Origin: Crocinitomicaceae bacterium | GTDB taxonomy: Bacteria; Bacteroidota; Bacteroidia; Flavobacteriales_D; Crocinitomicaceae | Length of the DNA stretch: 64,000 bases | Assembly (NCBI GenBank): GCA_018402525.1 | Contig: JAGYIR010000010.1 | Location: 539,576-603,575 of the forward strand | Reading direction: 5' to 3' | Shown: positions 42,725 to 52,578 of the stretch, piece by piece | Layout: each line of letters starts with the position of its first letter | How positions within the stretch are numbered: position 1 is the first letter of the stretch | Notes under the pieces: generated by a model | What the model saw: the letters and a program-made list of their open reading frames with translations, nothing else | Databases searched by the model: none | Told to the model about the DNA's origin: nothing | Position numbers and translations under genes: made by a program

Positions 42725-43717
42725 TTGGCAAAAATACGAGATATAGAATTGGGGGATTTCCCGCTATTGCTTGCTCCGATGGAGGATGTAAGCGATCCAC
42801 CTTTTCGTGCGTTGTGCAAACAACACGGCGCTGACCTCATGTATACGGAATTTATTTCATCGGAAGGATTGATTCGCGATGCGGCAAAAAGTGTTCAGAA
42901 ATTGGACATTTTTGAATACGAACGCCCAGTTGGAATTCAAATTTTTGGTTCTGACATTGACAGTATGATTCAGGCGACGCAATTGACAGAACAGGCAAAT
43001 CCAGATATTATCGATATCAATTACGGCTGTCCCGTAAAAAAGGTAGCGTGCAAAGGTGCGGGTGCAGGAATTCTCCAGGATATTCCCAAAATGGTCGCAA
43101 TGACTGCAGAAATTGTCAAGGCTACAAAGTTACCAGTGACAGTAAAAACGCGCTTAGGTTGGGACGATGACACGAAATACGTGGTTGAAGTCGCTGAGCG
43201 TTTGCAAGACGTCGGAATTGAAGGGATTTCCATTCACGGAAGAACCCGAAAGCAAATGTACAAAGGTGTCGCTGATTGGACGTTGATCGCGGAGATTAAA
43301 AACAATCCGCGCATGCACATTCCTGTTTTTGGAAATGGCGACATCGATACACCTGAGAAAGCGGTGGAATACAAAAACACATATGGCGTAGACGGGATAA
43401 TGATTGGTCGCGCTAGTATTGGTTATCCATGGGTGTTTAACGAGATCAAGCACTTTGTGAAAACAGGTGAACATCTTGACAAACCAGGTGTACAGGAGAG
43501 GGTGGATGCAGCATTACAACATTTAGAAATGAGCGTAAAGTGGAAAGGAGAGACGCTTGGCGTTGTCGAAATGAAACGTCACTACACCAATTATTTCAAG
43601 GGAATTGGACATTTTAAAGAGCAACGCATGAAATTGGTGACCTCATTTGACCTTCAAGAAGTGCGCGACACACTCCTAAAAATCAAAGAAAACGCCAGCG
43701 AATATTATTTCGTGTAA
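42725..43717 (+). CDS. dusB: tRNA-dihydrouridine synthase
   Basis: 330 residues; probable TTG start, because the MAKIRDIELGDFPLLLAPME lead matches where DusB proteins begin, and the first ATG (42779) would remove part of the core. FMN-dependent reduction of uridines in the tRNA D-loop. Motifs: APMEDVSDPPFR (17-28), NYGCPVKKVACKGAGAGIL with the proton-donor Cys109, KTRLGWDD, SIHGRTRKQMY and FGNGDIDTPEKA. Normal length. It may be co-transcribed with the upstream gene. Confidence 0.92.
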   Translation: MAKIRDIELGDFPLLLAPMEDVSDPPFRALCKQHGADLMYTEFISSEGLIRDAAKSVQKLDIFEYERPVGIQIFGSDIDSMIQATQLTEQANPDIIDINYGCPVKKVACKGAGAGILQDIPKMVAMTAEIVKATKLPVTVKTRLGWDDDTKYVVEVAERLQDVGIEGISIHGRTRKQMYKGVADWTLIAEIKNNPRMHIPVFGNGDIDTPEKAVEYKNTYGVDGIMIGRASIGYPWVFNEIKHFVKTGEHLDKPGVQERVDAALQHLEMSVKWKGETLGVVEMKRHYTNYFKGIGHFKEQRMKLVTSFDLQEVRDTLLKIKENASEYYFV

Positions 43718-43792
43718 ATCTTTATTTACTGACTTTCGTCATAGTAGTTGGGCTGAAACCTACCGAACTTTGTGCCTTAAAACGGAAGAAGT

Positions 43793-45025
43793 ATGCGTTG
43801 GGTAAAAAAGGAACAGGACGATATCAAATCGTACATTTTTAATGCGTTGGACAACAATAAAAATTATGTCAAGGAAAAGGTGCTTGGAATCCCTGCGTCT
43901 TACCTCGATTCAAAAGTTTTTTCCCAGGATAACGCTATTTTGAAGGATGCTCCATTTTTATCGGTGATGGTCAACAATCCAAACCATATTGGATGTCACA
44001 CCTTGGATGCCTCCGAAAGTTTCTTTTCAGGAACGCAAGCCATAGAGCGCGAAGTGATTTCGTTCACAGCCAACGACATTCTTAAAGGTGAAGGTGATTT
44101 TGACGGTTACATTGCCTCAGGTGGAACGGAAGCGAACATTCAAGCCATTTGGATTTACCGCAATTACTTCATTCAACGTTACAATGCGCGACATGACGAG
44201 ATTTGCATTTTGTGCAGCGAAGATTCACATTACTCGATGGACAAAGCAGCCAATTTGTTGAACGTGCGTATTTACAAAGCAGCTGTTGATGCGAATACGC
44301 GCGCGTTATCGGCAGTTGATGTTGAATTGACGGTGGAAACTGCTTTAGATGAAGGTGTGAAATACTTCATTGTCGTTGCAAATATGATGACGACCATGTT
44401 TGGCTCCGTCGATGATTATAACGTTTATACAGATACGTTAATTGCTAGAAATTGCAAGTTTAAATTGCATGTCGATGCAGCCTATGGCGGTTTCTATTAT
44501 CCGTTTTCGAACCCAGACAATGAGTTGAATTTTGCCAACGAACATGTCACTTCCATCACTCTTGATGCGCACAAAATGGCGCAAGCTCCTTACGGAACAG
44601 GAATCTTCCTTATTCGAAAAGGGTTTATGGGCTATGCAACCACCAAAGAAGCAAGTTATGTCAAAGGCGATGACAGCACATTGATTGGAAGTCGCTCTGG
44701 TGCAAATGCTGTTGCTGTGTGGATGATTCTGTCAAAATATGGTCCACACGAATGGTTTGAAAAAATCGTTGTTTTGCAAAATAGAACGTCGTGGTTGTGC
44801 AAGCAATTGGATGAACAGGCAATTGACTATTACAGAAATCCATTCAGTAATATCATCGCCATCAAAGGCGCGTTTATTTCTCCAAATGTAGCGCGACGAT
44901 ATGGTTTGGTTCCCGATAATCACAACAATCCAGATTGGTACAAGGTTGTCGTTATGGAACACGTTTCCATCGAAAAAGTAGAACCGCTCATTCAAGAATT
45001 GGGCGAACTAAGTCTGCAGGATTAA
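43793..45025 (+). CDS. Group II PLP-dependent amino-acid decarboxylase
   Basis: 410 residues, shorter than most glutamate or DOPA decarboxylases (460-500). The PLP lysine is in LDAHKMAQAPYGTG (Lys261); His146 (SEDSHYSMDKA) would stack on the ring and Asp228 (HVDAAYGG) contacts the pyridine nitrogen. GYIASGGTEANIQAIW is the phosphate-binding segment. Subfamily candidates are histidine-, aspartate- or tyrosine-type decarboxylases; sequence alone does not choose. Its end overlaps the convergent STAS-like gene by 4 bp. Confidence 0.85.
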   Translation: MRWVKKEQDDIKSYIFNALDNNKNYVKEKVLGIPASYLDSKVFSQDNAILKDAPFLSVMVNNPNHIGCHTLDASESFFSGTQAIEREVISFTANDILKGEGDFDGYIASGGTEANIQAIWIYRNYFIQRYNARHDEICILCSEDSHYSMDKAANLLNVRIYKAAVDANTRALSAVDVELTVETALDEGVKYFIVVANMMTTMFGSVDDYNVYTDTLIARNCKFKLHVDAAYGGFYYPFSNPDNELNFANEHVTSITLDAHKMAQAPYGTGIFLIRKGFMGYATTKEASYVKGDDSTLIGSRSGANAVAVWMILSKYGPHEWFEKIVVLQNRTSWLCKQLDEQAIDYYRNPFSNIIAIKGAFISPNVARRYGLVPDNHNNPDWYKVVVMEHVSIEKVEPLIQELGELSLQD

Positions 45026-45456
45026 GTCGATGTAGTTTTTTGAATTTTCTTTATCCACTCAATCGCTTTTTCTACTGAATTGAAAATTTTTGTTGGCTTT
45101 TTGGGGCGATTGAATGTCATGTAAAAATCAGTGACAATCTTCTGTGCCCAATTTCCAATCACAATTGCATCGCAATGGGTGTAATGATTGCCATTTGGAT
45201 CTGCTGCCCATTCGCGTAATTCAGGATCGACATCGGAAAAGGAACCGAATTGGAAAATGTTGTAAAATTTACCACCACCGTATTTATTTACGAAGGCATA
45301 ACCTATTTCCGTAATTTCCTTCCCCAATCTTGTGTCTGGTGGTACGATTACATGAAAAATACGATTGTCGTAGAGCCTAAAAAGTATGCCGTCGTGGTTT
45401 TCCTCTGCAATTAAGAGTGCGTTAAACAAGTCGGGATTGTCCTTTTTTAGAATCAT
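45022..45456 (-). CDS. STAS/SpoIIAA-like small protein
   Basis: 144 residues, no signal peptide. The pattern fits Bacteroidetes STAS-like proteins: an N-terminal sheet (LYDNRIFHVIVPPDT), central FVNKYGGGKFYNIFQFG and a C-terminal IVIGNWAQKIVTDFYM...FNSVEKAIEWIKKIQ. It could regulate a partner by direct binding; target unknown. The 3' ends of this gene and the decarboxylase overlap (4 bp), so antisense transcription could matter. Confidence 0.55.
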   Translation of the reverse strand: MILKKDNPDLFNALLIAEENHDGILFRLYDNRIFHVIVPPDTRLGKEITEIGYAFVNKYGGGKFYNIFQFGSFSDVDPELREWAADPNGNHYTHCDAIVIGNWAQKIVTDFYMTFNRPKKPTKIFNSVEKAIEWIKKIQKTTST

Positions 45457-45494
45457 GAATAATGGCTATATTAGCGATCATAAATATACAAAAA

Positions 45495-47546
45495 ATGCAA
45501 CGATATCAAAGTTATATTCAAGGAAAATGGTTTGACGGTCAAGGAGTTGAAACAAATTTATACAACGCCATCACGGGTGAACAGTTTGGAGAAACCTCCA
45601 GTGCTGGTATCGATTACGAGGCCGTACTTGACTATGGTCGAACGATTGGAGGAGCGAAGTTGCGCAAAATGACATTTCAGGAACGTGGACGCATGTTAAA
45701 AGCGTTGGCGTTTCATTTATTGGAAAATAAAAATAAATATTATCAAGTAAGTACGTTGTCAGGTGCCACCAAAGTTGATTCATGGATTGATATTGAAGGA
45801 GGAATTGGAAACTTGTTTGCCAATGCTTCGTTACGAAGACAATTTCCAGATTTACCGTACAACGTGGATGGTGTCGCAGCGCCACTTTCAAAAGAAGGAT
45901 CGTTTATTGGTCATCACATTATGGTGCCAAAACGAGGGGTAGCAGTCCACATCAACGCATTTAACTTCCCAATTTGGGGAATGCTTGAAAAAATTGCGGT
46001 GAATCTAATGGCGGGAGTTCCTGCCGTGGTGAAACCATCTGAATATACGTGTTACCTAACGGAAGTGATGGTACGCGACATCATTGATTCGAAAATATTA
46101 CCAGAAGGTTCGTTGCAGCTGATTTGTGGACTTGGACGTGGAATTATCGACCATGTGACATCAGAAGATGTGGTCACGTTTACAGGTTCTGCGCACACAG
46201 GTAAGATTCTCAAGGGATTGCCGCGCATCGTTCAAGAAAGTGTTCCGTTTAATTTGGAAGCAGATTCATTGAACGCAACGATTTTAGGTCAACACGCTGT
46301 TCCAGGAACGGTAGAGTTTGATTTGTTCATCAAGGAAACGGTGAAAGAAATTACGATCAAAGCTGGTCAGAAATGTACAGCGGTGCGAAGAATCATTGTT
46401 CCAGAGAATTTAATTGGAGAAGTCCAAGAAGGAATTGCCGCACGATTGGCTTCTACGGTGATTGGTGATCCAAGTCAAGAAGGAGTGCGAATGGGTGCAT
46501 TGGCGACACGTTTGCAAGTTGATCGAGTTAGAGAAAGCGTTGAGACCTTGGCGAAATCGCAAGCGATAGTTTACGGTAATTTGGACGAATTTGATGTCAT
46601 CGGAGCCGATAAAAACAAAGGAGCATTCTTTTCGCCTATTTTATTTAGAAACGACGATCCGTTTAACAAAATAGATGTGCATAGCATTGAGGCATTCGGT
46701 CCGGTTTCAACGATTATGCCGTACAAGAATTTGGATGATGCGATTGAATTGTCCCGCATGGGGAAAGGTTCGTTGGTTTCATCGATTGTCACGCCCAACG
46801 ACGATGAAGCAAAGGAATACGTGATCGGTGCAGCGAGTATGCACGGTCGAATTTTGGTGCTCAACAAAGATTGCGCGAAGGAAAGTACAGGTCACGGCTC
46901 TCCAATGCCGTTGTTGACGCATGGTGGACCAGGTCGCGCTGGTGGTGGAGAAGAAATGGGTGGAAAGCGAGGAGTTTTACATTACATGCAACGAACGGCA
47001 ATTCAAGGTCACCCAACAACCATTACACGAATTACAGAGCAATTTCAAGTAGGAGCGGAAATGCCCGAAGCGAATCCACATGTGTTTAGACAGCATTTCG
47101 AAGAATTGCGAATTGGAGATACTGTTTTCACGCACAAGCATACTGTAACTGAAGCGGACATTGTCAATTTTGCGAACGTTTCAGGGGATAATTTCTATGC
47201 ACACATGGATGCGACCTCTTTGGACGGAACCATTTTCGAACAGCGCGTTGCACACGGCTATTTCCTATTATCGAAAGCAGCCGGTTTGTTTGTCGACCCG
47301 AAGAAAGGTCCTGTTTTGTTGAATTATGGAGTAGAGGAAGCACGTTTTACCAAACCTGTTTATCCTGGAGCAACGATTGGCGTTCGTTTTACGGTAAGAG
47401 AAAAAATCGATCAGGAGAAAAAGGATGAAAACGATATTGCGAAAGGAATTGTTAAATTCTTAGTAGATGTCTACGACGAAACTGGAGAAACAGTGGCTCT
47501 GGCGACTATTTTGACGATGGTTAGAAAACTAGATCAATCTGTTTAG
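45495..47546 (+). CDS. paaZ: Oxepin-CoA hydrolase / aldehyde dehydrogenase PaaZ
   Basis: 683 residues, starting at the ATG at 45495 (MQRYQSYIQGKWF), the family's usual beginning; an upstream ATG at 45462 is too early. The N-terminal ALDH domain (about 1-520) has NAFNFPIWGMLEK, the active Cys in AGQKCTAVRRI and the Glu in NLEADSLN. The C-terminal MaoC hot-dog domain (about 535-683) has NVSGDNFYAHMD and RVAHGYFLLSKAAG. PaaZ opens the oxepin ring and oxidises the aldehyde in aerobic phenylacetate degradation. No other paa gene is in the window. Confidence 0.9.
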   Translation: MQRYQSYIQGKWFDGQGVETNLYNAITGEQFGETSSAGIDYEAVLDYGRTIGGAKLRKMTFQERGRMLKALAFHLLENKNKYYQVSTLSGATKVDSWIDIEGGIGNLFANASLRRQFPDLPYNVDGVAAPLSKEGSFIGHHIMVPKRGVAVHINAFNFPIWGMLEKIAVNLMAGVPAVVKPSEYTCYLTEVMVRDIIDSKILPEGSLQLICGLGRGIIDHVTSEDVVTFTGSAHTGKILKGLPRIVQESVPFNLEADSLNATILGQHAVPGTVEFDLFIKETVKEITIKAGQKCTAVRRIIVPENLIGEVQEGIAARLASTVIGDPSQEGVRMGALATRLQVDRVRESVETLAKSQAIVYGNLDEFDVIGADKNKGAFFSPILFRNDDPFNKIDVHSIEAFGPVSTIMPYKNLDDAIELSRMGKGSLVSSIVTPNDDEAKEYVIGAASMHGRILVLNKDCAKESTGHGSPMPLLTHGGPGRAGGGEEMGGKRGVLHYMQRTAIQGHPTTITRITEQFQVGAEMPEANPHVFRQHFEELRIGDTVFTHKHTVTEADIVNFANVSGDNFYAHMDATSLDGTIFEQRVAHGYFLLSKAAGLFVDPKKGPVLLNYGVEEARFTKPVYPGATIGVRFTVREKIDQEKKDENDIAKGIVKFLVDVYDETGETVALATILTMVRKLDQSV

Positions 47547-47687
47547 GACGCTGGAATTGTGATTCCCTTGTTCTTAAAATTGGCATTTGTTCCTCACGGA
47601 ATAAAATTTACTTCATCTGTAACTTATTTTATAGGAATGGGTCTAATAGGTGCGGGAGCGAAGAGTATTTAAACTAAGATAAATGAT

Positions 47688-50108
47688 ATGAAAACTGGAA
47701 TCCATGCATTCACTATACTTATTATTATACTTGCTTCCTTTTATTCGTTTGGACAAACGAAATATACCGTTCGCGACGGTGTGACGTTGGAGCCAATGCC
47801 GTTTGTCAAGGTAATTCCAGATACTGGTGCACCTTCGTTTACAGACATTGACGGACGTTTTTTATTGAACCGTGAGGTCACTCAATTTCAATTGAGATTT
47901 AGCACCTACAAAGATACGTTAATCGAAGTGGCTAAATTGGATACGAACGTCATTTTTATGTGGAGCAGTTTGCAAGAAATCGGCGAAGTTACGGTCGTCG
48001 CAGGCGAGAATCCAGCCCATAGAATTATTGATTTGGTGATTGAAAATAGAAAGAAAAACCACCCGTTGTCGAATGATGCATTCACCTACAACAGTTACAG
48101 TAAGTTCATTTTTGATGCGAATGATGGATTGAAGAATCGGGTGATGGACGCTCCGGAGGATGACTCGCTGACTGCAGGGCTCAAATTTCTAAATGAACAA
48201 CATTTGTTTATGCTGGAAAGTGCCTCAGAAAGAAAATTCATCCCTCCTGCAAAAGACAGAGAAAACATTACAGCGTATAAAGTTTCTGGATTATCCCTAC
48301 CGATTTTTTCCACATTTGCGCAGAGTCTGCAATCATTTAATTTTTATGACAACGAGTTTCAGCTACTGGGAGCAACGTACATCAATCCGATTGCAGAAGG
48401 AGGCACACGACGCTATTTGTTTATACTTCAGGACACGACGGTAATTGGAAACGATACGACATTTACAATCACCTATCGTCCGAGAATAAACAAGAACTTC
48501 AAGGGAATGGAAGGAACAATGTATGTCAACACCCATGGTTACGCTATTGAGAAGGTGATTGCTTCGCCTTATTCACGAGATACGGCTGTGACGTTCAAAG
48601 CTAAAATTATCCAAGACTATCATTTGATTGACGGTTATAAGTGGTTTCCCTACAATCTCAGTACGCAAGTCGAGTTGCATGGATTGGGAATCACTGTGGG
48701 AGACGAAGCAGGTTTTATTACAGGAAAAGGAAACACATACATTAAGGATGTTGTTCTGAACCCTGATGATTTGAAGAAAAGAGGGTTTGGAAACATTTCC
48801 ATAGCGACAGATCCTGATGCGAAAGATGCAGACGATGAGGTTTGGGATGCCTATCGTGGAGAGGAGTTAACCGACAAGGAAAAGAAAACCTATCAGGTAA
48901 TTGACAGTCTTGGCAAAGCGACGAATTTGGACAGAAAATTAACGGCACTTATGGCGCTTTCGACAGGTAAAATTCGAATCAATAAAATCAATTTGCTGTC
49001 AGGTAAGTTCATCGATTACAACTTTTACGAAGATTTGCGTCTAGGAGCTGGAATTGAAACATCCGAGTTGTTGATGAAAAACATTGCCATCGGTGGTTAT
49101 TTTGGATGGGGAACGCGCGATAAGGATTGGAAGTATGGAGGCTACACTACTTTTTATATTAACAAGCGTCAAGGAGTTGAACTCACATTAAATTATCAGC
49201 AGGACATCGTTCACCGAGGAGGAAATGCTTTTCAAAAAAAAGGGTTGAATTTGAACGATACAGAGACCTATAGTCGATTATTTAGAACGTATTTTGATAA
49301 ACAACGCTTGGCAGAACTGAAACTTTCGTATTCACCCTTGGGGAATTTGAATTTGTTTGCAGCTGCCAATTATCAGCGTGTTGAATTTGCTGAAGGCTAT
49401 GGATATTTCCCAACAGATCCTAACTACTTTTCGGGAGATCATGTAGATGTAGCTGAAACATCATTGGAAATGCAATGGAACATACGTGAACGCGTTATGC
49501 TGTTGGGAGATTTGCGCATTCCACAACCAACGGTATTTCCTAAAATTTCGGCAAAGGTGACAAAGGGATGGCCTGGGATTGCCGAATCTCAATTGGATTA
49601 TTTACGCCTAAATTTACGGATCAGTCAGCTCATACCGTCGATGCGCTTCGGAAATCTCAATTGGACGCTCATGGCTTCTCAAACAATAGGTGATGTTCCT
49701 TTGTTTCTAAAACAGAACGCTATTGGAACCCGTCACGATTGGAATGTTTCGGTGGCAAATACCTTTGAAACGGTTTTTCCAGGAGAGTTTTTTCACGATC
49801 GACAGGCAGCACTTTTTGTGCGTTATGATTTCCCATCGATTAAAACCAAGGCAAAATGGAACGAGCCACAGTTTATATTGCACCATGGAATAGGATATGG
49901 AGATTTCGCGAATAGATCGGAGCATGCACAGGTGTTTAAATCCATGGATAAAGGATTGTACGAAGCAGGATTGATTTTTAGTGGCATATTAACGCAAAAT
50001 GCAACCAGCATTGGATTGGGTGGGTTTTACCGATATGGTTACTATGCGGATGCTGATTGGAAAAAGAATATTGTTCCGAAGATCAGCATCAAATTTACTT
50101 TAAACTAA
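47688..50108 (+). CDS. DUF5686 protein with carboxypeptidase-like N-domain
   Basis: 806 residues. The signal peptide ends ASFYSFGQ; a carboxypeptidase regulatory-like Ig domain (about 25-105, VRDGVTLEPMPFVKVIPDTG) is followed by a long beta-rich body (about 110-806) with KIRINKINLLSGKFIDYNFYE and an aromatic C-terminal region (PKISIKFTLN) consistent with an outer membrane barrel. DUF5686 is confined largely to Bacteroidetes; its role is unknown. A convergent bidirectional terminator follows. Confidence 0.85.
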   Translation: MKTGIHAFTILIIILASFYSFGQTKYTVRDGVTLEPMPFVKVIPDTGAPSFTDIDGRFLLNREVTQFQLRFSTYKDTLIEVAKLDTNVIFMWSSLQEIGEVTVVAGENPAHRIIDLVIENRKKNHPLSNDAFTYNSYSKFIFDANDGLKNRVMDAPEDDSLTAGLKFLNEQHLFMLESASERKFIPPAKDRENITAYKVSGLSLPIFSTFAQSLQSFNFYDNEFQLLGATYINPIAEGGTRRYLFILQDTTVIGNDTTFTITYRPRINKNFKGMEGTMYVNTHGYAIEKVIASPYSRDTAVTFKAKIIQDYHLIDGYKWFPYNLSTQVELHGLGITVGDEAGFITGKGNTYIKDVVLNPDDLKKRGFGNISIATDPDAKDADDEVWDAYRGEELTDKEKKTYQVIDSLGKATNLDRKLTALMALSTGKIRINKINLLSGKFIDYNFYEDLRLGAGIETSELLMKNIAIGGYFGWGTRDKDWKYGGYTTFYINKRQGVELTLNYQQDIVHRGGNAFQKKGLNLNDTETYSRLFRTYFDKQRLAELKLSYSPLGNLNLFAAANYQRVEFAEGYGYFPTDPNYFSGDHVDVAETSLEMQWNIRERVMLLGDLRIPQPTVFPKISAKVTKGWPGIAESQLDYLRLNLRISQLIPSMRFGNLNWTLMASQTIGDVPLFLKQNAIGTRHDWNVSVANTFETVFPGEFFHDRQAALFVRYDFPSIKTKAKWNEPQFILHHGIGYGDFANRSEHAQVFKSMDKGLYEAGLIFSGILTQNATSIGLGGFYRYGYYADADWKKNIVPKISIKFTLN

Positions 50109-50137
50109 AAAGGCACCCGTTTTATACGGATGCCTTT
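50109..50137. terminator. Bidirectional terminator between convergent genes
   Basis: AAAGGCACCCGT (50109-50120) pairs with ACGGATGCCTTT (50126-50137), 12 bp with one mismatch and a TTTAT loop, directly after the DUF5686 stop. On the minus strand the hairpin is followed by TTTTTAGTTT. Confidence 0.8.
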
Positions 50138-50155
50138 ACATGTATTTCGTTGAAT

Positions 50156-51937
50156 TTAATGCTGCACTACGATACGCTCTGTTGTTTTGCCAGATGTGGT
50201 TTCAGTTTGCAAATAGTACAATCCACCGTTTAAGTCAGACAATTCAATTGAAGTTGAATTCACTTTGTTGAAGTTCTCTGAATAAACAACTGTTCCGCGA
50301 ATATCTACAACTGAAATCGCAATAATTTCATGATTGGAGATTACAGAAACACGATCGTTGGCTGGATTTGGATAAACAATAACTTTGTTGATCAAGCTAC
50401 TTGATACGCTGATAATATCAGAGATCGTCATTTTTCCGTCAAAATCAAATTGTTTGAGGCGGTAGTAGTTATCTCCATTGGATGGATTTCGATCTACTGT
50501 TGAATAGTACTGCGAAGAAGTTGTTGTTCCAGCGCCATTCTCAACAGCAATTGCTGACCAAATGCTCGCATCTGAAGAGCGCTCTACTACAAAATGGCTG
50601 TTGTTTTGTTCTGAAGCGGTAGTCCATGAAAGTAGAATTTCATTGTCCACGTTCACGCCATTAAAATCTGTAAGTTCAACAGACAATGGTACAATGGTAC
50701 AATCAGTAGTTGCCGTGTTTGTTCCCGCATCTGTCAAGGTTATTGTTTGCACGGTGTTCGCATAATTTGTAACGAGCAATACATATACCTCACCTGCTAC
50801 AACGCCGTTTACATTGGCTTGTTCCGTAGCAGATGTTGAGTAACTACAATCCTCCGAAACACCGTAAGAATTGCAATTTGCAACCGCATTCGCTAGATTT
50901 GTAAACGGTCCCCAAATGGCGAAATCAACGTCAGAACCAGCTGTGATATCAATGGCCAAGTTTCCGCCTGAAGCAATCTCTAGATAGTACCAGCTCGGAT
51001 TTGGTGAGGTAAATAGGCAATTATAATTGTTTCCTGGATTTACAATATCTGCATCCGTCCCGTTCGCTTGTGCTGTAAAGACAATTGGGCTACCCGAACA
51101 AATTGGGTCTGGAATGTCACAGTTCACATTTGTTGGTGGAGGGGGAGGAGGTGGTGCACATGTTGTTACGCATGCAATGTTTGCCGCCCAACCAGCAGCT
51201 GTAACTGAACCATCTGATGTAAAAACGATTGTCATACAGCCAGAAGAACTAGTGACCACGCCAGGTGATGCTGTTCCTGTATACTGACCAATAAGCGGTG
51301 AAGCCGCAGAAGGACCATCATAGATATAGAGATTATCAAATCCATTTTCTAAAGCGAAGGAAGTAAAAGATAGCTCCATACACTCACCTGGGTTTGCGCA
51401 AAAAGTCGTTGTAGTATTTTCGCTATTACCGTAATCCCCTCCAGATCCACCTGAATCGAAAAACGTTCCTGAACATACTGGTGGTGGTGGTGGTGGACAT
51501 GCAACACAACTAATTGATGCTGCCCAGCCCGCTGCCGTTACAGAACCGTCCGAAGTGAATCGAACGGTAATACAGCCTGTGGTTGACACAACAGTACCTG
51601 GTGAGTTTCCTCCTGTATACTGTCCTATAAGCGGTGATGCTGCATTTGGACCGTCATATATATAGATGAAGTCAAAATTGTTTTCCAACGCAAAAGAAGT
51701 GAAGGCAAGTTGCACACAATTTCCTGCATTGCTGCAAAAAGTTGTAGTGATGTTCTGGCCGTCAAGATAAGGGTTGCTAGGACCACCAGTATCATAAAAT
51801 GTTCCAGAACATGTGTTTATAGTCCCTCCAGGACTGTTGTATACTTGTGAATACCCAACATAGGAAACACATAACAGTGCTATCATTCCAATAACCGATT
51901 TTTTAAGGTAATTAATGTGTAGCTTCATAGTTTTCAA
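50156..51937 (-). CDS. T9SS type A cargo with two CUB-like domains
   Basis: 593 residues. The ATG at 51937 (MKTM) or 51928 (MKLHINYLKKS) may be the start; the signal peptide ends YVGYSQ. Two homologous CUB-like domains (about 35-145 and 155-262; each has CxGTFxDxGG, YIYDGPxAASPLIGQYTG and FTSDGSVTAAGW) are followed by Pro-rich linkers, a further beta domain (about 275-400), a fibronectin-like region (LTDFNGVNVDNEILLSW) and a T9SS sorting domain (VIVYPNPANDRVSV ... TTERIVVQH). Secreted or surface-attached. It overlaps the next upstream gene by 26 bp. Confidence 0.9.
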   Translation of the reverse strand: MKTMKLHINYLKKSVIGMIALLCVSYVGYSQVYNSPGGTINTCSGTFYDTGGPSNPYLDGQNITTTFCSNAGNCVQLAFTSFALENNFDFIYIYDGPNAASPLIGQYTGGNSPGTVVSTTGCITVRFTSDGSVTAAGWAASISCVACPPPPPPVCSGTFFDSGGSGGDYGNSENTTTTFCANPGECMELSFTSFALENGFDNLYIYDGPSAASPLIGQYTGTASPGVVTSSSGCMTIVFTSDGSVTAAGWAANIACVTTCAPPPPPPPTNVNCDIPDPICSGSPIVFTAQANGTDADIVNPGNNYNCLFTSPNPSWYYLEIASGGNLAIDITAGSDVDFAIWGPFTNLANAVANCNSYGVSEDCSYSTSATEQANVNGVVAGEVYVLLVTNYANTVQTITLTDAGTNTATTDCTIVPLSVELTDFNGVNVDNEILLSWTTASEQNNSHFVVERSSDASIWSAIAVENGAGTTTSSQYYSTVDRNPSNGDNYYRLKQFDFDGKMTISDIISVSSSLINKVIVYPNPANDRVSVISNHEIIAISVVDIRGTVVYSENFNKVNSTSIELSDLNGGLYYLQTETTSGKTTERIVVQH

Positions 51938-52358
51938 TGTCTTGTAGTGTGATTTTCTCTCCTTGCAATATCATTGCGCCTGATTGAATCAAGAAGTTCT
52001 GTTCTTCTTGGGTTTGTGTATTAAACAGACTTTTCGGTACAATTTTCAAACCATGATTTTGACTCAACCATATCTTTATAGCTTCTAAGTCTTCTTCGCG
52101 TTCCGCATTAAAAATTGTAGATTTTTCCTGATGTACGGTCGTATAAGAGTTTATATCTTCCATGGTTATTTCACCTTGGTAAACAATTACTTCTCTGTTC
52201 AATGATGCTAGTTGTTGTTGGAACTCAGTTGTGTAATCTGATTGTTCAACAAACAACACTGTTGGATGTTTCTTTTGCCAGTCGGCAATTTCGTTTTGTT
52301 GTGCATGACAGACAACGGAAAAAATTCCAGCTGAAAGGAAAATTAAGAGGTATTTCAT
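51912..52358 (-). CDS. Exported 148-aa protein of unknown function
   Basis: A signal peptide (MKYLLIFLSAGIFSVVCHAQ) and then about 128 residues without a recognised domain; YTTEFQQQLASLNREVIVYQ and INSYTTVHQEKSTIF suggest a small alpha/beta fold. Its 3' end overlaps the CUB-like gene by 26 bp, so the two are translationally coupled and probably act together (chaperone or partner of the cargo, by inference only). Confidence 0.7.
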   Translation of the reverse strand: MKYLLIFLSAGIFSVVCHAQQNEIADWQKKHPTVLFVEQSDYTTEFQQQLASLNREVIVYQGEITMEDINSYTTVHQEKSTIFNAEREEDLEAIKIWLSQNHGLKIVPKSLFNTQTQEEQNFLIQSGAMILQGEKITLQDIENYEATH

Positions 52359-52578
52359 ATTAGTTTAGATTTTGTATTTCGCTTCCATTAATACACTCAA
52401 ATAATGTGAATATTTAGAGAAGGGTGGGGTGCCTTAACCGATGCATTATCATAGTAGGTGTCTCAGTTATCATTTTAACTGGTTGATTGAATATTTTATA
52501 GGTAAAATTGATTAAATTTTAATGAAAAACATACAAAATGTTCATAAATCAACATTTGAGACTTAATTTACTGTTGTT

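Noticed and set aside
51120..51500. GGT/GGA-rich microsatellite-like runs as repeat elements
   Set aside because: They encode poly-proline linkers of the CUB protein in frame and do not look like a mobile or CRISPR repeat.
52359..52578. Possible small gene or RNA in the gap before the 148-aa gene
   Set aside because: No open frame with a start and signal, no convincing hairpin, and only A/T-rich sequence is seen.
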